Part shown: one piece after another, positions 26,466 through 35,002 of the stretch
How the letters are laid out: every line of letters starts with the position of its first letter
Position numbering within the stretch: position 1 is the first letter of the stretch
Source of the DNA: Methylobacterium nodulans ORS 2060
Lineage (GTDB): Bacteria; Pseudomonadota; Alphaproteobacteria; Rhizobiales; Beijerinckiaceae
Reading direction: 5' to 3'
DNA: 64,000 bases
NCBI RefSeq assembly: GCF_000022085.1
Contig: NC_011894.1
Coordinates: 1,948,501 to 2,012,500, forward strand
Position numbers and translations under genes: made by a program
The notes under the pieces: generated by a model
What the model was told of the DNA's origin: nothing
Seen by the model: the letters and a program-made list of their open reading frames with translations, nothing else
The model's database searches: none

Positions 26466-27067
26466 GCCTCGGCCACGCGCTGCGCCGGATCATCCGCGAA
26501 TATCCGCTCGCGCGCCTCGACCCGCTGCCCGGCCATCCCCTCGCCCACGTGATCCGCCGGGGAGCGCCCGACGAGGTGCGGGCCGCCCTTCCCGCCGGAG
26601 CGCCCGGGCTCCTCGTCAAGGGCAGCCCCGGACGGGGCCTGCACTGGGCGGCGGTGCCCTGGATCGCCGTGTTCGATCCGGCCGTGACCACGAGCGCCAC
26701 GCAGGGCTTCTACCTCGTCTACCTGTTCCCGGCCGACCGCGAGGCGGTGCATCTCTCGCTGGCGCAGGGCACGGTGGCGGCGATCCGCGCGCATGGGATG
26801 CGGGCCGAGGCGGCCCTGCGCGCCGATGGCCCCCGCCTGCGGGCGCGTCTCTCCGATTTCGCGGAGCGGCTGCCGGCGACGGCGATCGGGCTCGGGGCTG
26901 CGGGCGAGCTGCCGCGGGGCTACGAGGCGGCGCATATCCTGGGCGTCACCTACGCCCTCGCCGCGCTCGATGACGAGCGGCGGCTGCGCCGGGACCTTGC
27001 GACGGGGCTCGATGCCTACCGGGCGCTGAAGGCGCGGGGCGGGCTTGCGGGCCTGCATCCGCCATGA
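26462..27067 (+). CDS. Stand-alone MrcB_N (DUF3578) domain protein
   Basis: Protein of 201 aa that matches the domain found at the N-terminus of McrB-like restriction GTPases (MrcB_N, DUF3578). Characteristic stretches are WAAVPWIAVFDPAVTTSA, GFYLVYLF and HLSLAQGT. No AAA+ GTPase domain follows and no mcrC or nuclease gene is nearby, so this is an orphan. The GTG start overlaps the anmK stop (GTGA), indicating translational coupling with peptidoglycan recycling, not defence. No catalytic residues are obvious. DNA or nucleotide binding is possible but unproven. Confidence 0.72.
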   Translation: MSLGHALRRIIREYPLARLDPLPGHPLAHVIRRGAPDEVRAALPAGAPGLLVKGSPGRGLHWAAVPWIAVFDPAVTTSATQGFYLVYLFPADREAVHLSLAQGTVAAIRAHGMRAEAALRADGPRLRARLSDFAERLPATAIGLGAAGELPRGYEAAHILGVTYALAALDDERRLRRDLATGLDAYRALKARGGLAGLHPP

Positions 27068-27130
27068 CCGAATGACGACCGGGTGATCGCGGCGTTTGTC
27101 CCCGCCCGCATCCCGCGCTAGACCGCCATC

Positions 27131-28246
27131 ATGTCGCACAACAGCTTCGGCCACCTCTTCCGTGTCACGACCTTCGGCGAGAGCCACGGGCCGGCCCTCG
27201 GCTGCGTGGTGGACGGCTGCCCGCCGCTCATCCCGCTGGAGGCCGCCGAGATCCAGGCGGAACTCGACCGGCGCCGGCCGGGCCAGTCGCGCTTCACGAC
27301 GCAGCGCCGCGAGCCCGACACGGTTCGGATCCTGTCGGGGGTCTTTGCCGACGACCGCACGGGCGGGCGCCAGCTCACCACCGGCACGCCGATCGCGCTG
27401 ATGATCGAGAACGTCGATCAGCGCTCGAAGGATTATTCCGAGATCCGCGACACCTACCGGCCGGGCCATGCCGATTACACCTACGAGGCCAAGTACGGCA
27501 TCCGCGACTATCGCGGGGGCGGGCGCTCCTCCGCCCGGGAGACAGCGGCGCGGGTCGCGGCGGGCGCCATCGCCCGCAAGGTGCTGCCGGGCGTCACCAT
27601 CCGGGGCGCTCTGGTCCAGCTCGGGCCCCATGCCATCGACCGGGCGCGTTTCGATTGGAACGAGGTCGGCAACAATCCCTTCTTCTGCCCGGACGCAGTG
27701 GCGGCTGTGCAATGGGCGGAGATCCTGGACGAGATCCGCAAGGACGGCTCGTCGATCGGCGCCGTGATCGAGGTGGTGGCCGAGGGCGTACCGCCGGGCC
27801 TCGGCGCCCCGGTCTACGGCAAGCTCGATGCGGATCTCGCCGCCGCCATGATGTCGATCAATGCGGTCAAGGGCGTTGAGATCGGCGACGGTTTCGCGGC
27901 AGCGACCCTGCGGGGCGAGGAGAATGCCGACGAGATGAGGCCCGGCAATGGCGGCGCGCCGGCTTTTCTCGCCAACCATGCGGGTGGGATCCTCGGCGGC
28001 ATCTCGTCCGGGCAGCCCATCGTCTGCCGCTTCGCCGTGAAGCCGACCTCGTCGATCCTGACGCCCCGCGCCAGCGTGACCCGCGACAACCGGCCGGCCG
28101 AGGTGGTGACGAAAGGGCGCCACGACCCCTGCGTCGGCATCCGCGCCGTGCCGGTCGGCGAGGCGATGATGGCCTGCGTGCTCGCCGATCATTACCTGCG
28201 CCACCGTGGGCAGGTGGGCGAGCGGGCGCCGTTTCGAGAGGGTTGA
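27131..28246 (+). CDS. aroC: Chorismate synthase
   Basis: FMN-dependent enzyme of 371 aa that converts 5-enolpyruvylshikimate-3-phosphate to chorismate. The signatures are [17 protein letters not shown] at the N-terminus, the [14 protein letters not shown] segment, the [18 protein letters not shown] motif and the C-terminal [19 protein letters not shown]. The ATG fits the family's MSHNSFG start; the Shine-Dalgarno is weak. It stands upstream of the HTH-RibB gene with 54 bp between them. Confidence 0.96.
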   Translation: MSHNSFGHLFRVTTFGESHGPALGCVVDGCPPLIPLEAAEIQAELDRRRPGQSRFTTQRREPDTVRILSGVFADDRTGGRQLTTGTPIALMIENVDQRSKDYSEIRDTYRPGHADYTYEAKYGIRDYRGGGRSSARETAARVAAGAIARKVLPGVTIRGALVQLGPHAIDRARFDWNEVGNNPFFCPDAVAAVQWAEILDEIRKDGSSIGAVIEVVAEGVPPGLGAPVYGKLDADLAAAMMSINAVKGVEIGDGFAAATLRGEENADEMRPGNGGAPAFLANHAGGILGGISSGQPIVCRFAVKPTSSILTPRASVTRDNRPAEVVTKGRHDPCVGIRAVPVGEAMMACVLADHYLRHRGQVGERAPFREG

Positions 28247-28257
28247 AGTGCGGCGAC

Positions 28258-28278
28258 GATTTCAGTTTCGCTGAAATC
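28258..28278. promoter_or_regulatory. Palindrome upstream of the HTH-ribB gene
   Basis: Perfect inverted repeat GATTTCAG-TTTCG-CTGAAATC (arms 28258-28265 and 28271-28278), 22 bp before the GTG start of the HTH-RibB gene. It is a candidate operator for that protein's own DNA-binding domain. It could instead be a small hairpin behind aroC, though it has no T-run. Confidence 0.45.
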
Positions 28279-28300
28279 CGCCGCTGGCTATGATCGCCCC

Positions 28301-29599
28301 GTGAAACTCGGCGACTGGCTTCGGCATCAGGGCGTGTCCCGCATCGACTTCGCACGGCGCTGCGGGCTCTCCCCCGCGGCGGTGACGGGCCTGTGCAACA
28401 ATCCCGCTGCGTGGCTGTCGCGCGAGACCGCGGCGCTCGTCGCCCGCGAGACTGGCGGCGCCGTGACGCCGAACGACTTCCTGGGCCTGAACGCCCCACG
28501 GCAGGAGATGCCCGTGCCCCACGCTTCCGTCGTCGAGACCATCGAGGCCTTCGCCCGCGGCGAGATCGTCATCGTCACCGATGACGACGACCGCGAGAAC
28601 GAGGGCGATCTCGTCGTCGCGGCCTCCCTCTGCACGCCGGAGAAGATGGCCTTCATCATCCGCAACACCTGCGGGATCGTCTGTGCGCCGATCACGGGCG
28701 CGGAGGCCAAGCGCCTGCGCCTGGAGCCGATGGTAGCCTCGAACGACGCGCCGCTCGGCACCGCCTTCACGGTCACGGTCGACGTCAAGCACGGGCTCAC
28801 CACCGGCATCTCGGCCGAGCAGCGCTGCAACACCGTGCGGGCGCTTGCCAACGGCAACATGGGCGCCGCGGACTTCGTGCGGCCGGGCCATATCTTCCCG
28901 CTCATCGCCCGGGACGGCGGCGTGCTGATGCGCTCCGGCCACACGGAGGCGGCGGTCGACCTCTGCCGGCTGGCGAAGCTGCCGCCGGTCGGCGTGATCT
29001 GCGAACTCGCCAACGACGACGGCACGGTGATGAAGGGGCCGCAGATCGAGGCCTTCGCCGAGAGGCACGGCCTGCGCCAGATCTCGGTGGCGGAGCTCAT
29101 CGCCTACCGGCAGGCCCGCGAGAAGCTCGTCGAGCGGATCGGCAGCTTCCCGGTGAAGACCGAATGGGGAAGCCTGACCGGCTATGCCTACACCACGCCC
29201 TTCGAGTCGATGCAGCAATTCGCCTTCGTGCATGGGCGGATCGGCGACGGGCGCGACATGCTGGTGCGCCTGCACCGCTCGAACGTGGTGGCCGACGTGA
29301 TCGAGGGCGGCCGGGTGATCGAGTGCGTCATGCGCCGCTTCGCCGACGAGGGGCGCGGCGTCCTGGTCTATCTGCGCGACGGCACCGCGGGCGTCCCGCT
29401 CACGAGCTTCCGCGAGGAGCATGGCGACGGCGCAGAGGCCGCCCGGGTCCGCCAGTGGCGCGAGGTCGGGCTCGGGGCCCAGATCCTGCGCGACCTCGGC
29501 GTGGTCTCGATCCGCAATCTCGCCACCGCCTCGCGCTCCTATGTCGGCCTGTCGGGCTTCGGGATCGAACTCCTGGGCGACGAGCCGCTGGACGGCTGA
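28301..29599 (+). CDS. ribB: HTH domain fused to RibB and a degenerate RibA domain
   Basis: Three-part protein of 432 aa. Residues 1-63 form a Cro/CI-like helix-turn-helix (FARRCGLSPAAVTGLCNN, then ARETGGAVTPNDFLG). Residues 74-280 are 3,4-dihydroxy-2-butanone-4-phosphate synthase with the acidic loop TDDDDRENEGDLVVAA. Residues 285-432 resemble GTP cyclohydrolase II, but the zinc Cys cluster (CLTGD...CDCG in RibA) is missing, so this part is probably inactive (RibX-like). The GTG start is supported by continuous coding-like codons; a shorter start at 28508 would remove the HTH. Enzyme function is firm; DNA binding is inferred. Confidence 0.85.
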   Translation: MKLGDWLRHQGVSRIDFARRCGLSPAAVTGLCNNPAAWLSRETAALVARETGGAVTPNDFLGLNAPRQEMPVPHASVVETIEAFARGEIVIVTDDDDRENEGDLVVAASLCTPEKMAFIIRNTCGIVCAPITGAEAKRLRLEPMVASNDAPLGTAFTVTVDVKHGLTTGISAEQRCNTVRALANGNMGAADFVRPGHIFPLIARDGGVLMRSGHTEAAVDLCRLAKLPPVGVICELANDDGTVMKGPQIEAFAERHGLRQISVAELIAYRQAREKLVERIGSFPVKTEWGSLTGYAYTTPFESMQQFAFVHGRIGDGRDMLVRLHRSNVVADVIEGGRVIECVMRRFADEGRGVLVYLRDGTAGVPLTSFREEHGDGAEAARVRQWREVGLGAQILRDLGVVSIRNLATASRSYVGLSGFGIELLGDEPLDG

Positions 29600-29635
29600 G
29601 CGACCTCCTCCGGGCGGTCCTCCGGTTCGGCGGCG

Positions 29636-29691
29636 ATGGGTCAACGGCCCGATGCGCGAGCATGCGCGGCAGCATCCTGGGCCGTTGGTAT
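29636..29691. repeat. Family A half-element
   Basis: Matches hairpin 2 of the family A repeat: GGGTCAACGGCCCGATGCG with a closing GGGCCGTTGGTAT. The first hairpin and the linker are absent. Confidence 0.75.
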
Positions 29692-29772
29692 GAGTTCTCC
29701 ACCGGCCTTTGCCGACCCTGACGGACGAAACTGGCCGCAAGGCCCCCCGATGGCAGCCCCACGGGTCCTCAC

Positions 29773-29912
29773 GCTGAGGTGCTGGCGATCGCAGATCGCG
29801 CAGGCTGCCTCGAAGCACGCCTGAGCGCTGGTCCGAGGCTCTGGCGGATGGGAGCACCGGTCCGGCGTGCTTCGAGGCAGCCTGCGCGATCTGCGATCGC
29901 CAGCACCTCAGC
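29773..29912. repeat. Perfect 48-bp inverted repeat, family B, copy 2
   Basis: Arms 29773-29820 and 29865-29912 are exact reverse complements over 48 bp, with a 44-nt loop that contains GGTCCGAGGCTCTGG and GAGCACCGGTCC. The sequence family is shared with 23693-23867. The perfect match of the arms, unlike copy 1, points to recent formation or active correction. Confidence 0.93.
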
Positions 29913-29954
29913 ATCATGAGGAGCGGGGCGGCTGCCACTCACGTCCGTTTCTAT

Positions 29955-30884
29955 TCAGTGTCCCATCAGCGCCTCGACATGGGCCGCGACCGACTTCGAC
30001 AATCCGTCGAGGTCGTAACCGCCCTCCAGGACCGACACGACCCGACCGCCCGCGCGCCGGTCGGCGATCGCCATGAGGCGGCGGGTCGCCCAGGCGAAAT
30101 CCGCCTCCGTGAGCTGGAGATTGGCCAGCGGATCGCGCCAATGGGCATCGAAGCCCGCCGAGATCACGATCAGGTCCGGGTGGAAGGCATCGACCCGCGG
30201 CAGGATCCCCTGCTCGAATGCCTCGCGGAAGCGGTCGCCGTCGTCGCCCGGGCGCAGGGGCACGTTCACGATCGTGTCGTGGTCGCCCCGCTCGGAGGCG
30301 GCGCCCGTGCCCGGGTAGAGCGGCATCTGGTGCGTCGAGCAGTACAGCACCGAACGGTCGCTCCAGAAGATGTCCTGCGAGCCGTTGCCGTGATGGACGT
30401 CCCAATCCACGAGGGCGACGCGCTCCGCGCCGAAGCTCTTCTGGGCATGCCGGACGGCGACCGCCGCCTGGTTGAAGACGCAGAAGCCCATGGCCCGCCT
30501 CCGCTCGGCGTGGTGGCCGGGCGGACGCATGGCCGCGAAGGCGTTGGCGACCTTGCCGGCCATCACCTCGTCGACGGCCTGCCGGGCGGCCCCGAGCGAC
30601 CGCAGCACCGCTTCGAGCGTGCCGGGCGACATCACGGTGTCGGAATCGATCGCCACCAGGCCGGCCTGGGGCGCGGCCTCGGCGATGGCCTCCACATAGG
30701 CCTCCGGATGGGCGAGCGTCGCGACCGCGAGCTCCGCCCGCGGCGCCTGCTCGCGCACCAGGGCGGAGAACCGCTCATCCTCCAGCGCCTGCTCGATGAC
30801 CCGGATGCGATCGGGGCGTTCGGGATGGCCGAGGGGCGTGGTGTGGTCGAGGGATGCCGGGTGGCTGAGATACAGCGTCGTCAT
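29955..30884 (-). CDS. HDAC-family deacetylase (acetylpolyamine amidohydrolase-like)
   Basis: Zinc hydrolase of the arginase/deacetylase fold, 309 aa, class II HDAC-like. Active-site motifs: RPPGHHAE (H124, H125), DWDVHHGNG with zinc ligands D162 and H164, and SAGFDAHWRDPL with D246; GGYD closes the pocket. Bacterial members remove acetyl groups from small amines or acetoin-related compounds; the substrate here is unknown. The ATG at MTTLYLSHPASLDH gives the family N-terminus. It stands alone between a repeat region and the divergent L,D-transpeptidase gene. Confidence 0.9.
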   Translation of the reverse strand: MTTLYLSHPASLDHTTPLGHPERPDRIRVIEQALEDERFSALVREQAPRAELAVATLAHPEAYVEAIAEAAPQAGLVAIDSDTVMSPGTLEAVLRSLGAARQAVDEVMAGKVANAFAAMRPPGHHAERRRAMGFCVFNQAAVAVRHAQKSFGAERVALVDWDVHHGNGSQDIFWSDRSVLYCSTHQMPLYPGTGAASERGDHDTIVNVPLRPGDDGDRFREAFEQGILPRVDAFHPDLIVISAGFDAHWRDPLANLQLTEADFAWATRRLMAIADRRAGGRVVSVLEGGYDLDGLSKSVAAHVEALMGH

Positions 30885-31081
30885 GCCTTGTCCTGGCCCG
30901 AGGGCCCCCTCCCGTGAGTGTGGCATACAACGTGGCAGGAGGCTGACCGCGACGCAACACATGCGTGCATTCGTGCTGGAGCGAGCTTGCTGCGACTTCG
31001 CAGCCGAACGGCCGAGCCTTAGGAGTAACCATCGGTCAACCATGACGTCCTCTGGCTGACCGGGAGCGGGATCCTGTTTCG

Positions 31082-31660
31082 ATGCGCCGTCACGCCCTCG
31101 TCCTCGCCGCCCTGGCGCTCTCCGGCTGCAGCTACAAGAGCATTCCGGATCCGGCGCTGTCCGCGCAGGACGCCGCCTGGATGGCGATGGTGCCGGAGGC
31201 CGAGGCCGATCCGCGCTTCGCCCGCTATCTCACCGACGATCCGACCGGCGAGCCGCCCGGCACCATTGTGGTCGAGACGAAGGAGCGGCAGCTCTACTAC
31301 GTGCTCCCCGACCGCAAGGCCGTGCGCTACGGCGTGACGGTGGGCGACGAGGCCTATGGCTGGACTGGCACCGCCCGGGTGTTCCGCAAGGCCGCCTGGC
31401 CGGACTGGAACCCGCCCGCCGAGATGGTCAAGCGCTGGCCGCATGTCCACCCGATGAAGGGCGGGCCGGAGAACCCGCTCGGCGCCCGCGCCCTCTACCT
31501 CGCGGACGGCAATCGCGACACGCTCTACCGCATCCACGGCACCAACGAGCCGGAGCGGATCGGGCAGGCGGCCTCCTCGGGCTGCATCCGGATGCGCAAC
31601 ATCGACGTCGTCGATCTCTACAACCGCGTCGGCCTCGATGCGAGGGTCATCGTGCGCTAG
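31082..31660 (+). CDS. L,D-transpeptidase lipoprotein (YkuD family)
   Basis: Periplasmic enzyme of 192 aa that forms or edits 3-3 peptidoglycan cross-links or attaches proteins. The N-terminus has a lipobox LSGC (lipidated Cys16). The YkuD domain (about 60-191) holds the catalytic HGTNEPERIGQAASSGCIRM with the nucleophilic Cys. The size and GWTGTARVFRKAAWPDWNPP segment fit the short alphaproteobacterial group. The TAG stop is the first part of a CTAGAGC repeat boundary. Confidence 0.9.
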   Translation: MRRHALVLAALALSGCSYKSIPDPALSAQDAAWMAMVPEAEADPRFARYLTDDPTGEPPGTIVVETKERQLYYVLPDRKAVRYGVTVGDEAYGWTGTARVFRKAAWPDWNPPAEMVKRWPHVHPMKGGPENPLGARALYLADGNRDTLYRIHGTNEPERIGQAASSGCIRMRNIDVVDLYNRVGLDARVIVR

Positions 31661-31760
31661 AGCATTTTCCGACGAGGTGGATCCCGGTTCGTCGCAGAAA
31701 ATGCGGCAAAATCAAAAACCTAAGAGCAGGATCCGTTCCACCGTGAACGGATCCTGCTCT
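31658..31760. repeat. Two-hairpin element TAGAGCATTTTC (family E)
   Basis: First hairpin GCATTTTC...GAAAATGC (31662-31704). Second, perfect 16-bp hairpin AGAGCAGGATCCGTTC (31723-31738) with its complement 31745-31760 around CACCGT. It starts at the stop codon of the L,D-transpeptidase gene and may also serve as its terminator. A partial copy (CTAGAGCGTTTTCCG) lies at 51954-51971. This kind of element is widespread in Hyphomicrobiales genomes from my general knowledge. Confidence 0.8.
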
Positions 31761-31928
31761 AAAGCCGGGCAGGGCCGAAACCGTTTCGCAACGCTGCCTG
31801 CTTGCCTTGGCTTAACCTGAACACGGATTCAGATTCCGGCGTTAACCGCTCAAGCGATCACCGTCGCGCATAGTCCTTCTCACACAGGGACAAACACCGG
31901 CATCAAAAAAGCCGGGGAGGCACGACAG

Positions 31929-32369
31929 ATGATCCAGATTTCTCTGCAAGACTTCTGCAACCGTATGGTCGCCAAGGGCGCGATCTCGCATGACGACGTG
32001 CGCGAACTGGCCCGCACGGTGCTGCCGGATGGGCTGATGTGCCGCGAGGAGGCCGATATGCTGCTCGGCCTCGATCGGGCGGTGCCGGAGGCGGATCCGG
32101 ATTTTTCCGATTTCCTGGTCGCCTGCGTGGTCGATTTCGCGGTCTGGGGTACGCGCCCGACCGGCCGGATCGACGCCGACACCGCCCGGTGGCTCGCCGC
32201 CTCGCTCTCCTGCGGCACCGGTCCCACCCGGACGGGCGCCCGGATCGCCGTCGAGGTGGTGCGGGAGGCCCAGACGACCGACCCGGACTTCGTCGCCTTC
32301 GCGCTGCGCCTCAACGGCCGGCGCGCCGGCGCGGAGGAGCCGGACGTCCCGGTCGCGCTCGCGGCCTGA
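31929..32369 (+). CDS. Hypothetical acidic protein
   Basis: Cytosolic protein of 146 aa that I do not recognise. It is acidic, mostly helical, with no signal peptide or membrane span, and begins MIQISLQDFCNRMVAKG. A strong GGGGAGG Shine-Dalgarno lies 8 nt before the ATG, and codon use is like its neighbours, so it is very probably expressed. It stands alone between the repeat element and pccA. Confidence 0.78.
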   Translation: MIQISLQDFCNRMVAKGAISHDDVRELARTVLPDGLMCREEADMLLGLDRAVPEADPDFSDFLVACVVDFAVWGTRPTGRIDADTARWLAASLSCGTGPTRTGARIAVEVVREAQTTDPDFVAFALRLNGRRAGAEEPDVPVALAA

Positions 32370-32544
32370 CGCCGGCCGCCGCAGCGGCCGGTGTCTCGCC
32401 CGACCTTCGACCAATCGGGGCCAGGTCCTTCGGCCCGACTCGCCTTTTCGCTGCTTTCGCGGCGCGCCCCGATGCATTAACGGGAATGAGCTTGGGCATT
32501 TTCGGCCCGGCTTGGTCCTTCTCACGGCTCGAGTGCGCGCTTCG

Positions 32545-34566
32545 ATGTTCGACAAGATCCTGATCGCAAACCGGGGCGAGATCGCCTGCCGCATCATCAA
32601 GACGGCGCGGCGGATGGGGATCAAGACGGTCGCGGTCTATTCCGACGCCGACCGGGACGCGGTGCACGTGTCGCTCGCCGACGAGGCCGTCCATATCGGC
32701 CCCGCGCCCGCCGCCCAGTCCTACCTCGTGATCGAGAAGATCATCGAGGCCTGCAAGAGGACCGGCGCGCAGGCGGTGCATCCGGGCTACGGCTTCCTCT
32801 CCGAGCGCGAGGCCTTCCCGAAGGCGCTGGCCGAGGCCGGCATCGTGTTCATCGGCCCGAACCCGGGCGCGATTGCCGCGATGGGCGACAAGATCGAGTC
32901 GAAGAAGGCGGCCTCCGCGGCACGCGTCTCGACCGTGCCGGGCTTCCTCGGCGTGATCGAGAGCCCCGAGCATGCGGTCCAGATCGCCGACGAGATCGGC
33001 TATCCGGTGATGATCAAGGCCTCGGCGGGTGGCGGCGGCAAGGGCATGCGCATCGCGCATTCGGCGGCCGAGGTGGCGGAGGGCTTCGCCCGCGCCCGCT
33101 CGGAGGCGGCCTCGTCCTTCGGCGACGACCGGGTCTTCATCGAGAAGTTCATCACCGACCCGCGCCACATCGAGATCCAGGTCATCGGCGACAAGCACGG
33201 CAACGTGATCTATCTCGGCGAGCGCGAGTGCTCGATCCAGCGCCGCAACCAGAAGGTCATCGAGGAGGCGCCGTCGCCCCTCCTCGACGAGGAGACCCGC
33301 CGCAGGATGGGCGAGCAGGCGGTCGCGCTGGCGCGTGCGGTGCACTACGATTCCGCCGGCACCGTCGAGTTCGTCGCCGGCCAGGACAAGTCCTTCTACT
33401 TCCTGGAGATGAACACCCGGCTCCAGGTGGAGCACCCGGTGACCGAGATGATCACCGGCCTCGATCTCGTCGAGCTGATGATCCGGGTGGCGGCCGGCGA
33501 GATGCTGCCGCTGACCCAGGACGACGTGAGACTCGACGGCTGGGCGGTCGAGAGCCGCGTCTACGCCGAGGACCCGACCCGCAACTTCCTGCCCTCGATC
33601 GGCCGGCTCACCACCTACCGCCCGCCGGCGGAGGGCGCGCATGGCAGCGCCATCATCCGCAAGGACACCGGAGTCGAGGAGGGGAGCGAGATCGCGATCC
33701 ACTACGATCCGATGATCGCCAAGCTCGTCACCTGGGCGCCGACCCGCGACGAGGCGATCAGCGCGCAAGGAGAGGCCCTCGACGCCTTCGCCATCGACGG
33801 CATCCGCCACAACATCCCGTTCCTCGCCGCGCTCATGCAGCATCCGCGCTGGCAGGAGGGCCGGCTCTCCACCGGCTTCATCGCGGAGGAATTCCCGAAC
33901 GGCTTCGAGGCGCCGGTGCCGGCGGGCGAGGTAGCCCTGCGGATGGTGGCGGCGGCGGCGGTCATCGACCACGTGCTCAACGAGCGCAAGCGCGGCATCT
34001 CGGGCCAGATGCGCGACCCCAAGCACCTGCGCTTCGAGCGCGACCGGGTGGTGTGGCTCGGCGACCAGCGCTTCGAGGCGACGGTGGAGACGATCGAGGC
34101 CGGCCGAGGGCCGGCGAACGGGATCGCGGTCGCCTTCGCGGACGGCACGACCTGGACGGTCGAGAGCGGGTGGCGGCCGGGCGAGCCGGTCTGGACGGGC
34201 ACGATCGGCGGCGCCCGGGCGGCGATCCAGGTGCGCCCCCTCCTCAACGGCGTCTTCCTGCAGCATGCGGGCGCGGCCGCCGAGGCGCGGGTCTACACGC
34301 GGCGCGAGGCGGAGCTCGCGGCGCTGATGCCGATCAAGGAGGTCGGCGGCTCGGGCAAGCAGCTGCTCTGCCCGATGCCCGGCCTCGTGAAGAGCATCAT
34401 GGTTACGCCCGGCCAGGAGGTGAAGGCGGGCGAACCGCTCGCCATCGTCGAGGCCATGAAGATGGAGAACGTGCTGCGCGCCGAGCGCGACGGCACGGTG
34501 CAGACCATCCAGGCCAAGGAGGGCGACAGCCTCGCGGTCGATGCGGTGATCCTCGAATTCGCCTGA
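32545..34566 (+). CDS. pccA: Propionyl-CoA carboxylase alpha subunit
   Basis: Biotin-dependent acyl-CoA carboxylase subunit of 673 aa: biotin carboxylase with ATP-grasp (1-450; KASAGGGGKGMRI, EMNTRLQVEHPVTE), a BT linker domain (about 460-590) and a C-terminal biotinyl domain with K639 in EAMKMEN. The BT domain and length fit PccA better than AccC or methylcrotonyl carboxylase, though the acyl-CoA is inferred. In methylotrophs this enzyme acts in the ethylmalonyl-CoA/propionyl-CoA route. The beta subunit is not in the window. The ATG at MFDKILIANRGE is standard. Confidence 0.9.
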   Translation: MFDKILIANRGEIACRIIKTARRMGIKTVAVYSDADRDAVHVSLADEAVHIGPAPAAQSYLVIEKIIEACKRTGAQAVHPGYGFLSEREAFPKALAEAGIVFIGPNPGAIAAMGDKIESKKAASAARVSTVPGFLGVIESPEHAVQIADEIGYPVMIKASAGGGGKGMRIAHSAAEVAEGFARARSEAASSFGDDRVFIEKFITDPRHIEIQVIGDKHGNVIYLGERECSIQRRNQKVIEEAPSPLLDEETRRRMGEQAVALARAVHYDSAGTVEFVAGQDKSFYFLEMNTRLQVEHPVTEMITGLDLVELMIRVAAGEMLPLTQDDVRLDGWAVESRVYAEDPTRNFLPSIGRLTTYRPPAEGAHGSAIIRKDTGVEEGSEIAIHYDPMIAKLVTWAPTRDEAISAQGEALDAFAIDGIRHNIPFLAALMQHPRWQEGRLSTGFIAEEFPNGFEAPVPAGEVALRMVAAAAVIDHVLNERKRGISGQMRDPKHLRFERDRVVWLGDQRFEATVETIEAGRGPANGIAVAFADGTTWTVESGWRPGEPVWTGTIGGARAAIQVRPLLNGVFLQHAGAAAEARVYTRREAELAALMPIKEVGGSGKQLLCPMPGLVKSIMVTPGQEVKAGEPLAIVEAMKMENVLRAERDGTVQTIQAKEGDSLAVDAVILEFA

Positions 34567-34579
34567 GGGCGGCTGGGCC

Positions 34580-35002
34580 GTGCCGCTCTACTTCGCGTAC
34601 GGCTCCAACATGGACCGGGCCGCCATGGCCCGGCGCTGCCCCGCCTCGACGGTGCGGGGCATCGCTCGCCTGCACCGCCACCGCTTCGTGATCATGCGGG
34701 AGGGCTACGCCTCGGTGGTGCGGGATCCCGGCGCGACGGTCTGGGGCCTCGTCTGGGACCTCGCGCTCGCCGATGTGCCGTCCCTCGACCGCTACGAGGG
34801 TGTGGCGAGCGGCCTCTACCTCAAGGCGCAGCAGCCGGTCGTCACGGACGGGGGCGTGCGCCGGGCGCTCGTCTATCTCGGCCGGAGCCAGGGCGGCGTG
34901 CCGCGGCCGGGCTATCTCCAGGGCGTGATCGCGGCGGCCCGGGAGGCCGGGCTGCCGGAGGCGTATCTGCGGAGTCTGGGGGCGTTGCTGCGGGCGCCGT
35001 AA
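34580..35002 (+). CDS. Gamma-glutamylcyclotransferase-like protein
   Basis: Protein of 140 aa of the GGCT/AIG2-like fold. The N-terminal LYFAYGSNMDRAAMARRCP is the family glycine-rich signature and the acidic residue in LDRYEGV is the expected catalytic Glu. It starts with GTG 13 bp after pccA and may be co-transcribed. Members cleave gamma-glutamyl amines or glutathione products; the substrate is unknown. Confidence 0.85.
   Translation: MPLYFAYGSNMDRAAMARRCPASTVRGIARLHRHRFVIMREGYASVVRDPGATVWGLVWDLALADVPSLDRYEGVASGLYLKAQQPVVTDGGVRRALVYLGRSQGGVPRPGYLQGVIAAAREAGLPEAYLRSLGALLRAP

Larger units (their letters stand above)
29600..29954. other. Repeat-filled intergenic region
   Basis: 355 bp between the 3' ends of ribB and the HDAC-family gene. 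It is almost wholly occupied by a half family A element (29636-29691) and a family B element (29773-29912 plus the flank from 29699). No gene is seen. Confidence 0.75.

Noticed and set aside
28247..28300. FMN riboswitch before the ribB gene.
   Set aside because: The gap is only 54 bp and holds a simple palindrome; an FMN riboswitch needs well over 100 nt with conserved helices.
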